DNA of 64,000 nt from JAUXEH01 sp965533275 (GTDB lineage Bacteria > Acidobacteriota > Aminicenantia > Aminicenantales > Aminicenantaceae): positions 59,765 through 123,764 of the forward strand of contig CBESWG010000006.1 in NCBI GenBank assembly GCA_965533275.1, written 5' to 3'. Positions 54,751-61,859 of the stretch are shown piece after piece. Numbering within the stretch: the stretch's first letter is position 1; each line of letters starts with the position of its first letter. The notes beneath the pieces are model-generated. The model had not been told where the DNA came from and did not search any database. It saw only the letters and a list, made by a program, of their open reading frames with translations. Position numbers and translations under genes: made by a program.

Positions 54751-57603
54751 ATGAAAATAGATCAACGGAAGATATTTGTCCTTTGCCTGCTGATGGCGTT
54801 GGCCGCCCAGGCTGTGTTTGCGGCCCAGGAACCCGCACCTGCCCTCAGAAAAGCGGAGCAGATCGCGCTGGAACAGAAGCCGCCTATCGATCCCAAGATC
54901 GAGGTCGGCCGGTTGGACAACGGGCTGCGCTACTACATCCGGGAAAACACGAGGCCAGAAAACCGGGCGGAGCTGCGCCTGGTGGTCAATGCGGGCTCCA
55001 TCCTGGAGGATGAGAACCAGCAGGGGCTCGCCCATTTCGTGGAACACATGGCCTTCAACGGCAGCCGGAACTTCGCCAAGCAGGAGCTGGTGGAGTTCAT
55101 GGAGTCGATCGGCATGCGCTTCGGGCCCGACCTCAACGCCTACACCAGCTTCGACGAAACCGTCTACATGTTGACCATCCCGACAGACGATCCCGAGGTC
55201 ACGGCCAAGGCCTTCCAGATCCTGGAGGACTGGGCCCACGCACTGGCGTTGGAGGAAGAGGAGATCGACAAGGAACGCGGGGTGATCATCGAGGAGTGGC
55301 GACTCGGGCAGGGGGCCATGTCGCGCCTGCGGGACAAACAGTTCCCGGTCCTACTCAAGGATTCCCGCTATGCGGAGCGTCTGCCGATCGGGAAAAAAGA
55401 GATCCTCGAAGGCTTTGCCCATGAGGAACTCAGGCGCTTCTACCGGGAATGGTACCGGCCCGACCTGATGGCGTTCATCGCCGTGGGGGACTTCGACAAG
55501 TCTGAGATCGAAAAGAGGATCAGAAAACACTTCCAGGGGCTCAAAAACCCGAAAAACGCCCGCCCCCGTAAGGCTTTTGGCGTGCCCGAGCACAGCAGCA
55601 CACTGTTCACCATCGCAACAGACAAGGAAGTGCCCTACACCAGCGTCGCGGTCTACCACAAGCTCCCCTCCCAGGATCAGAGCACGGTGGGGGCCTACAG
55701 GCAGTCCATAGTGGAGGGCCTCTACAACGGAATGCTCAACCGAAGATTCTCCGAACTGACCCAAAAGCCCGATCCCCCCTTCATCTACGCCTTCTCCGGC
55801 CGCGGCATGCTGGTCCGGACTAAGGATTCCTACACGCTCACCGCCAGCACCAAGGAAGACGGCATCGAGAAAGGGCTGAGGGCGGTCCTGACCGAGGCGG
55901 AGCGCGTGTCCCGCTTCGGATTCACGGCCACCGAACTCGACCGCCAGAAACAGGACCTCCTGCGCGGATTGGAGCGCGCCTATGCGGAGCGGGACAATCA
56001 GAATTCGGGGACCTACGCGGCCGAGTACATCCGCAGCTTCCTCCAGGGCGAACCCATCCCCGGAATCACCTGGGAATTCGAGCTGCACCAGCGCTTCGTC
56101 CCGGAGATCACGCTGGAAGAGATCAACCGGCTGGGGAAGGAGTGGACCTCCGAGACAAACCGCGTCGTGATGGTCAGCGCGCCCGAAAAGGAAGGGCTGA
56201 CCATCCCCTCGGAGGAAGACCTCAGGGCCGCCCTGGCCGAACAGGGAGGAGCCAACATCCAGCCCTACGAAGACACCGTGTCCGACGAGCCGCTCATGGC
56301 AGAACTCCCCGAGCCGGCCGGGATCGAGTCTGTGTCGCAAAGGGAAGACCTGAACATCACGGAGTGGGGACTCTCCAATGGGGTTCGCGTGGTCCTCATG
56401 CCCACGGAACACAAGCAGGACCAGATCCTGTTCCGGGCCATCAGCCCGGGCGGGGCCTCGCTGGCCTCGGATGAGGCCCACATCCCGGCCCAGACTGCAG
56501 CCCAGGTCATCGGCTCTTCGGGGCTGGGGAGCTTCAATCCCGTGGACCTCCAGAAGAAGCTTACGGGGACGGTAGCTGTGGCGCGGCCCTTCATCAGCCA
56601 GGTGGAAGAGGGGATCGCGGGAACCGCATCCCCCCAGGACCTGGAGACACTCTTCCAGCTCATCCACCTCACATTCACGTCCCCCCGTGCCGATGCCGCC
56701 CTGTTCCAGTCGCTTACCAGCAGGCTGAAGGCGCAGCTGGCCAACCGGATGGCCATGCCCGAGGCGGTTTTCTTCGATGCCTTCCAGCGCATCATGGTCC
56801 AGGACCATCCCCGCGCCCTCCCTATGACAGCAGAGACCGTCGACAAGATGGACCTGGACGGATCCCTGGAGTTCTATAAGGACCGGTTCGGGGATGCCGG
56901 GGACTTCACCTTCATCTTCGTCGGGAACATCGATCCCAAAGGCATGGAGCCTCTGGCCAAAAGGTATCTGGCTACCCTTCCCTCGGCAGGGAGGGAAGAG
57001 ACATGGAAAGACCTGGGGATCCGGACCCCCAAGGGTGTGTTCAAAAAGACCGTCCACAAGGGGGTCGAACCCAAGAGCATGACCGTGATCGCCTTCACAG
57101 GTCCCTTCCAGTATGACCTGGATCACCGGAACGCCATCCGGGCCCTCTGTACCGTGATGGATACACGCCTCCGGAATGCGCTCCGAGAGGACCGGGGCGG
57201 GACCTACGGAGTGGGCATCGGCCCTTCATATGAAAGGATCCCTGAGGCCAGTTACAGCATCATGATCAACTTCGGGACAGATCCGGAGCGGATGGAGGAG
57301 CTCTCCCAGGTCGTGTTCGACGAGATCGAAAAGATCAAGGCGGAGGGGCCCACGGAAGAGGAGGTCCGCAACGTCAAGGAGGCGGAGATCCGGAGTTTCG
57401 AGACCAGCGTCGAGAGCAACAGCTGGTGGCTGAATCAGCTGGTGTTCCGCTACCGCTCAGGCGACGATCCCGGCGGACTGCTGGATTTTCAGGAGTCCCT
57501 GGAGAAGCTGGACCGGGCCACGGTCCAGGAGGCGGCCCGCGCCTATTTCAACACGGATAACTACGTCCAGGTGACTCTCCTGCCTGAAGAAGAAAAGAAG
57601 TAG
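54751..57603 (+). CDS. Secreted M16-family zinc peptidase, two-module
   Basis: A 950-residue exported pitrilysin-type protease. The signal is FVLCLLMALAAQAVFA. The first M16 module has the inverted zinc motif H95-x2-E98-H99 (HFVEH) and the downstream acidic stretch DKERGVIIEEW near residues 173-183. The second module (about 530-950) has no zinc motif and should be structural, with the R/Y-type substrate-end sequence RGGTYGVGIGPSYERIPE. This matches periplasmic PqqL-like enzymes that degrade peptides. GGAGGTGTCCCC precedes the ATG. It is monocistronic behind a near-consensus promoter, suggesting constant strong expression. Confidence 0.94.
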   Translation: MKIDQRKIFVLCLLMALAAQAVFAAQEPAPALRKAEQIALEQKPPIDPKIEVGRLDNGLRYYIRENTRPENRAELRLVVNAGSILEDENQQGLAHFVEHMAFNGSRNFAKQELVEFMESIGMRFGPDLNAYTSFDETVYMLTIPTDDPEVTAKAFQILEDWAHALALEEEEIDKERGVIIEEWRLGQGAMSRLRDKQFPVLLKDSRYAERLPIGKKEILEGFAHEELRRFYREWYRPDLMAFIAVGDFDKSEIEKRIRKHFQGLKNPKNARPRKAFGVPEHSSTLFTIATDKEVPYTSVAVYHKLPSQDQSTVGAYRQSIVEGLYNGMLNRRFSELTQKPDPPFIYAFSGRGMLVRTKDSYTLTASTKEDGIEKGLRAVLTEAERVSRFGFTATELDRQKQDLLRGLERAYAERDNQNSGTYAAEYIRSFLQGEPIPGITWEFELHQRFVPEITLEEINRLGKEWTSETNRVVMVSAPEKEGLTIPSEEDLRAALAEQGGANIQPYEDTVSDEPLMAELPEPAGIESVSQREDLNITEWGLSNGVRVVLMPTEHKQDQILFRAISPGGASLASDEAHIPAQTAAQVIGSSGLGSFNPVDLQKKLTGTVAVARPFISQVEEGIAGTASPQDLETLFQLIHLTFTSPRADAALFQSLTSRLKAQLANRMAMPEAVFFDAFQRIMVQDHPRALPMTAETVDKMDLDGSLEFYKDRFGDAGDFTFIFVGNIDPKGMEPLAKRYLATLPSAGREETWKDLGIRTPKGVFKKTVHKGVEPKSMTVIAFTGPFQYDLDHRNAIRALCTVMDTRLRNALREDRGGTYGVGIGPSYERIPEASYSIMINFGTDPERMEELSQVVFDEIEKIKAEGPTEEEVRNVKEAEIRSFETSVESNSWWLNQLVFRYRSGDDPGGLLDFQESLEKLDRATVQEAARAYFNTDNYVQVTLLPEEEKK

Positions 57604-57640
57604 GCGGCAAGTGTGATCCGGAGCGGGGGACGCTTGTCCC

Positions 57641-58858
57641 TCATCCGATGATGCGATAGGCGTGGACCTGCATTCGCCGCACCTTGTCCAGGATGTAGAG
57701 GCGGTCTCCCCTGATCCGGAGGACATCGGCGTAGTGGTCGAGCGGGAACCTCTGCAGCAGCACGCCATCAGCGTCGAAGACCTCCAGCACGTAGGCGTCG
57801 GTAACCGGAGGGATCTCTTCCTCGCTCCAGGGCCGCATGGAGAGCGTGGTCCCCTGATCTCCCCGGCTGACCGAGACATTGGTCCCCGCCTCCTCCTCAT
57901 CCTTGAGCTGGCGCGCCAGGGTCACGACCCAGGTCCGTCCCTCACCGTCCATGTCCACGGCCTCGCTGCAGGTGTTCATCTGGGGGGAATGCATGCTGAT
58001 CCCGCCTGAATCGTTCCGCTCGATCGTCCCCTTGGTCAGGGGCTTGCGGGCATTGTAGCCCAGGTCTCGCTCGGCCCGCCAGAGGATCTTTCCCTCTGGA
58101 TCATATTTGTCGACGCGGTTCTGAAAGCGGAAGGTGACGGCAATGGTGCCGTCCTCGCCGACAGCAAACCTCACGTTGTTGCCCTTGGCATTGACAAAAC
58201 CATGCTTGTAATCTCGCGGCTCGCCGAATGTCTTTACGAGCTTGCCCTCTCGGTCCGTGATCTGGAGCAGAGGATCCGGGTTCTCGTCCTGATCCTCATC
58301 GTCGGGGAGGGGCGGCTGCCGCCGGACGGCGGAGAGCAGGAGATCCGGCTCCAGGGCACGGTAGTATTCGGAGGCGAACTCCTGGAATGTCAGGCTGCCA
58401 ATCTCCACTCCGGCCATGTCCAGGAACTGCATCTTCTGGCCGTAGGGGGACACGACAATCAGGGCCCCCTTGTGGTCGATGTCCAGAGAGCCAGGGAAGT
58501 TGAACTCGCCGGGCCCCTGTCCCTGACGCCCCAGGGTGGCAAGGTACGCCCCGTCCGGAGAGAATTTCTGGATGCGGTGGTTCCCGGTGTCCAGGACGTA
58601 CAGGTTCCCGTCCGAGTCGATCGCCATGTCCAGGGGAAGATAGAAGGCCACCTCTTCGCTCTCAGCCTCGATGTCGCCGAGTGCGCGGAGCTTTTCCAAC
58701 GCAATGCGGGGAGACTTTGCCCAGATGCCCTTGCCCTTGTTTTGCACGACGCGCACCCCGTCGACAGTCTCGACCTTCTGCGCCACAGACGGAACGACCA
58801 GGGCGGTGGATAGACATAGGACCAGAGCTAATGTCAGGATTCTGGACGGGTTCTTCAT
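57641..58858 (-). CDS. Secreted six-bladed beta-propeller protein
   Basis: A 405-residue exported protein (signal ILTLALVLCLSTALVVPSVA). Hallmark of the same family as the lipoprotein at 34.3 kb: YVLDTGNHRIQKFSPDG followed by GRQGQGPGEFNFPG and SLDIDHKGALIVVSP. Later blades hold VEVGSLTFQEF-like and LEVFDADGVLLQRFPL segments. No lipobox. AAGAGGTGTCGTC precedes the ATG. A short GGGAC-GCTT-GTCCC hairpin lies between its 3' end and the M16 stop (57627-57640). Confidence 0.87.
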   Translation of the reverse strand: MKNPSRILTLALVLCLSTALVVPSVAQKVETVDGVRVVQNKGKGIWAKSPRIALEKLRALGDIEAESEEVAFYLPLDMAIDSDGNLYVLDTGNHRIQKFSPDGAYLATLGRQGQGPGEFNFPGSLDIDHKGALIVVSPYGQKMQFLDMAGVEIGSLTFQEFASEYYRALEPDLLLSAVRRQPPLPDDEDQDENPDPLLQITDREGKLVKTFGEPRDYKHGFVNAKGNNVRFAVGEDGTIAVTFRFQNRVDKYDPEGKILWRAERDLGYNARKPLTKGTIERNDSGGISMHSPQMNTCSEAVDMDGEGRTWVVTLARQLKDEEEAGTNVSVSRGDQGTTLSMRPWSEEEIPPVTDAYVLEVFDADGVLLQRFPLDHYADVLRIRGDRLYILDKVRRMQVHAYRIIG

Positions 58859-58962
58859 GACGACACCTCTTAGTCCTATTAAACGTTCCCTACCATAAAA
58901 GGTTTCACATCAAGAGCTATGGTGTATTTGGAACGCCTGCATCCCATATATATAATTCCCGG

Positions 58963-58991
58963 TTGAAATCCTGCTTTCTGTCGCTTATAAT
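58963..58991 (+). promoter_or_regulatory. Sigma-70 promoter of the outer-membrane protein gene at 59 kb
   Basis: TTGAAA at 58963-58968 and a perfect TATAAT at 58986-58991, spacer 17 bp. The predicted leader contains a 21-codon ORF (59015-59080) whose TGA overlaps the downstream ATG. Confidence 0.65.
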
Positions 58992-59076
58992 GTTTCTCTT
59001 TTGTTAACGGGATAATGGAGAAATGTCGAGTAATCGCAGGCATCTATCTATCACGAAATTCACAAGGAGGTCGCCG

Positions 59077-59685
59077 ATGAAGTCTTTCGCACGCTCAGCT
59101 GTCCTTTTCGGCCTGCTGTGGCTGCTGCTATCCACACCTGGTTTCTCCCAGATCGGGCTGAAGGGAGGATTGAACCTCGCCAGCCAGCGCCAGGGGGGAT
59201 TCACCCAGCAGGGCTCCCAGGCCGGATTCCTTGCTGGGGCCTTTTTTCCCATCTCTATCAACAAGAGATTCACGCTCCAGCCGGAGATCCTCTTTATCCA
59301 GAAAGGGGGAAAAAAGGAGAGGGAATCGGAATTTGGAGGCTCCTTCCTGGTCACCACCAAGATGAACAATATCGACCTTATTCTCGTGTCCAAGATCCAC
59401 CTGGGAGACATGAACACCATCTCCCCTCATCTACTCTTCGGGCCCTACGTCTCCTACCTCATCAGCGGCCAGTACCTCTACGGGGACGGCGAGACCAAGG
59501 AAGACATAGAGGACTACAACAAGCTGGAATTCGGTTACACAGTCGGCTTCGGAACCGATATCCAGCTAGGATCGTCCAAGATCTACTTGGACGCCCGCTT
59601 CAGCCACAGCCTGACCGACATCCACAACACGCCCACAGCAATCTGGAACAAGGGCTTTTCGTTTTCGGCCGGTTATTATTTTTAA
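59077..59685 (+). CDS. Porin-like outer-membrane beta-barrel protein
   Basis: A 202-residue exported protein (signal SAVLFGLLWLLLSTPGFSQ). The mature part begins IGLKGGLNLAS, a typical opening of the PorT/OmpA-like 'outer membrane beta-barrel' family, and has eight alternating strands, e.g. FTLQPEILFIQKGG, ISPHLLFGPYVSYL, LEFGYTVGFGTDIQL, and ends in FSFSAGYYF with the C-terminal aromatic needed for BAM recognition. I take ATG 59077 with AAGGAGG at ideal distance rather than the in-frame upstream start at 59023. Two small envelope genes follow on the same strand. Confidence 0.85.
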   Translation: MKSFARSAVLFGLLWLLLSTPGFSQIGLKGGLNLASQRQGGFTQQGSQAGFLAGAFFPISINKRFTLQPEILFIQKGGKKERESEFGGSFLVTTKMNNIDLILVSKIHLGDMNTISPHLLFGPYVSYLISGQYLYGDGETKEDIEDYNKLEFGYTVGFGTDIQLGSSKIYLDARFSHSLTDIHNTPTAIWNKGFSFSAGYYF

Positions 59686-59710
59686 GGCAAGCTTTGATGA
59701 GGAGACAACA

Positions 59711-60127
59711 ATGAGAAAGAGCTCCATAATAACAATGCGCGAGATAAGGTTTCTGACCGCCGTTGCGGCGCTGCTGATTTTTACAGTTGCCACCTCGACC
59801 ACCGGAGGAGGATTGACCTGCTGCGGCACTCTCGAGCCGGATATCTCGGTGACCTTTATCAACAACCATACTGCAAATGAAGGTGCGGGAATCGCACCCA
59901 ATATTGCGGTGGCTGTGCTGGATACAAAGAACAAGGATGCGAATAAAACAATCAAACAACCCCTGAAAGTCGGAGCGTCTTCCACACATTCGCTTCCGGG
60001 AGGGAGTTTTTACGTCTACACGGTTTTTGAGCTTGAGTATTCCATTTGGGATCCACTCAATCCCACGGCAGGCAAATGCATCGAAACGGGCACGATCATC
60101 GACGATGCAACCATAACCATCAACTAG
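59711..60127 (+). CDS. Small exported protein of unknown function
   Basis: A 138-residue protein with a signal peptide or lipoprotein-type N-terminus (FLTAVAALLIFTVATSTTGG, then LTCCG). The mature part looks beta-rich and immunoglobulin-like (ISVTFINNH, PNIAVAVLDTKN, GGSFYVYTVFELEY, ATITIN). No family recognised. GAGGAGACAACA precedes the ATG; a second in-frame ATG lies eight codons on. It sits between the barrel protein and an SH3-barrel protein, with short gaps, so a three-gene operon is likely. Confidence 0.7.
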   Translation: MRKSSIITMREIRFLTAVAALLIFTVATSTTGGGLTCCGTLEPDISVTFINNHTANEGAGIAPNIAVAVLDTKNKDANKTIKQPLKVGASSTHSLPGGSFYVYTVFELEYSIWDPLNPTAGKCIETGTIIDDATITIN

Positions 60128-60138
60128 AGGAAAGACAC

Positions 60139-61038
60139 ATGCACCTGAATACAATATCCCAAAAGTCAAAGAAATACCTCCTCGATTCGCGGAACAGAAC
60201 GCGGGTTTGTCAGAAAATACTGATCTGTCTCTGTGCTATCGCGATGGTACTGCCTGTGGTTTCCCATTCTCAGAACATCGTCATCCGGGTGACGGATGAA
60301 GCGGCCCTGGCCCGGCTGAAACCCGATCCGGGGAGTGATGTGTTGAAGCAGTTCCCCCTGGGTGCGCAGCTGGAGGCCGCTGCCAGGGCGGGTGACTGGT
60401 ACGAGATCTCGTTTACGAACGAAGATGGCTACACTATAACGGCCTACATCCACTCCTCTTCCGTGGAGGTCATTCGCGAAGAGGTGGCTCCCCCACCGGT
60501 CGCTTATGCAGAGGCCGCTCCTATGGACACTCCCCTAGTCAGTGATCAGGCCGGGGCGATCCTGAATGGCTTATTCCTGAAGTTCGGCGTGATGGACAAG
60601 GGGACCGGAGACTGGATCGGGAGCCTAGGCTACAGCTTCCGTCTCCACAGGAACATCTCCATCAGCCTGGAAGTGATGCCCTCTTACATCAGCCTGAAGA
60701 ATGATTCCATCGATCTGGAACAGAAAACAATCCATGTGTTTACGCTCGCAAATGTCCGCGCCGGCACCAGCCTCTATTTCATCGATCCGGGCATGGATTT
60801 CTTCAAGTTCTATGCGGGCTTCGGAGGAGGCATGGCACTCAGCTTCACCGACACGTCTCTCGAGGGCAGCTCATCGACCTTGTTCAAGAGCAAACCCGCC
60901 CTGCAGATACTGGGAGGAATCGAGCTCGATGCCGGAAAGGTCAGCCTCCTCTTCGAATACCAGATGCTCCGCGTGCTGGACAAGAACGTCGATCCCGGCT
61001 CCTGGGCGGGCTATCTGATCTTCGGGATCCGACTGTAG
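60139..61038 (+). CDS. Exported SH3-like plus beta-barrel protein
   Basis: A 299-residue protein. A long N-terminus with a hydrophobic core (ILICLCAIAMVLPVVSHS) is followed by a bacterial SH3-like domain at about 48-115 (VIRVTDEAALARLKPDPGSDVLKQF, in parts; GDWYEISF, ITAYIHSSSVEVI), a Pro/Ala linker and a C-terminal small barrel (LGYSFRLHRNISISLEVMP, YAGFGGGMALSF, GYLIFGIRL). SH3 domains of this sort often bind peptidoglycan. I start at ATG 60139, preceded by GAGGAAAG and 11 bp after the previous stop. Confidence 0.78.
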   Translation: MHLNTISQKSKKYLLDSRNRTRVCQKILICLCAIAMVLPVVSHSQNIVIRVTDEAALARLKPDPGSDVLKQFPLGAQLEAAARAGDWYEISFTNEDGYTITAYIHSSSVEVIREEVAPPPVAYAEAAPMDTPLVSDQAGAILNGLFLKFGVMDKGTGDWIGSLGYSFRLHRNISISLEVMPSYISLKNDSIDLEQKTIHVFTLANVRAGTSLYFIDPGMDFFKFYAGFGGGMALSFTDTSLEGSSSTLFKSKPALQILGGIELDAGKVSLLFEYQMLRVLDKNVDPGSWAGYLIFGIRL

Positions 61039-61063
61039 GAGAGCAAGGAGCTGAGGGAGAACA

Positions 61064-61834
61064 TTGCAGCCTGAGCTCTTCAAGATCGGCTCCTATGTGA
61101 TCCCTAGCTTCACGGCTGCGGTGGTCGCCGCCGCCCTGCTGGCCCTCGCAGTAGGCCTCCATCTGGCCCGCAAAAGAGGGATCGACCGGCTGGAGATACT
61201 GTCCTATGCCATATTCTTCAGCCTGTCCTTCTGGCTCGGCTCAGTCCTCTACAGGCTGTTCCTTACTTCTCTATCAAGCCCGGACACGATCGCGGACAAC
61301 CTCTTTCATCTCAGGACCCTGATCGAGAGGAGCGGGACCTCGGTGTTGGGAGGGATCCTGGGGGCCGCCCTTTTCTCCTGGGTCTACCTGAAGCGGGTAG
61401 GGCTGCCCTTCTGGGGAACGCTGGACATCGCCTTCACGGCCATTCCCCTGGCCCAGAGCGTGGGCCGCATCGGGTGTTTCCTGGGTGGCTGCTGCTACGG
61501 GCGTCCCACAGACCTCCCCTGGGGAGTGATGTTCCCAGGTCATGACCATGCCGTCCACCCGACGCAGCTGTACGAGTCCGCCCTGAATCTCCTGAATTTC
61601 GTGATACTTTATGCGGTCTACAGAAAGAAAAGGTTCGAAGGCCAGGTCTTTGCCCTCTACTTTATCAACTATGCCCTGATCCGGTTCCTCATCGAATTCT
61701 GGCGGGGAGATACGTTCCGGGGTTTTGTGTTCCGTGGCTCCTCCCCTTGGACGAGCCTCTCTATCCCCCAGCTGGTGAGTCTGGCAGGACTGGCCTTCGG
61801 GATCGTCCTCTATCTGCGGCTGAAAAAGCAGTAG
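61064..61834 (+). CDS. lgt: Prolipoprotein diacylglyceryl transferase (Lgt family)
   Basis: A 256-residue inner-membrane enzyme that moves diacylglyceryl from phosphatidylglycerol to the lipobox Cys of prolipoproteins. Signature GRIGCFLGGCCYG and the HPTQLYESALNLL and RFLIEFWRGD motifs are clear, with seven hydrophobic segments. The start is TTG 61064 with GAGGGAGAAC before it. The HGG position found as SFHGGLLG in E. coli Lgt, whose His is essential there, reads SVLGGILG here, so the enzyme belongs to a divergent branch or has altered activity. The many lipoproteins in the window need an Lgt; a second canonical copy elsewhere is possible. Confidence 0.87.
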   Translation: MQPELFKIGSYVIPSFTAAVVAAALLALAVGLHLARKRGIDRLEILSYAIFFSLSFWLGSVLYRLFLTSLSSPDTIADNLFHLRTLIERSGTSVLGGILGAALFSWVYLKRVGLPFWGTLDIAFTAIPLAQSVGRIGCFLGGCCYGRPTDLPWGVMFPGHDHAVHPTQLYESALNLLNFVILYAVYRKKRFEGQVFALYFINYALIRFLIEFWRGDTFRGFVFRGSSPWTSLSIPQLVSLAGLAFGIVLYLRLKKQ

Positions 61835-61859
61835 GCCACAGCCTGAAAAAAACAGCCGC

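Noticed and set aside
55351..57126. Minus-strand open frame of 591 codons opposite the M16 peptidase
   Set aside because: Shadow frame caused by codon bias; the plus-strand gene has HxxEH, a signal peptide and a strong promoter.
57627..57640. Intrinsic terminator between the M16 and propeller genes
   Set aside because: GGGAC-GCTT-GTCCC can pair, but the stem is only 5 bp and no T-tract follows on either strand.
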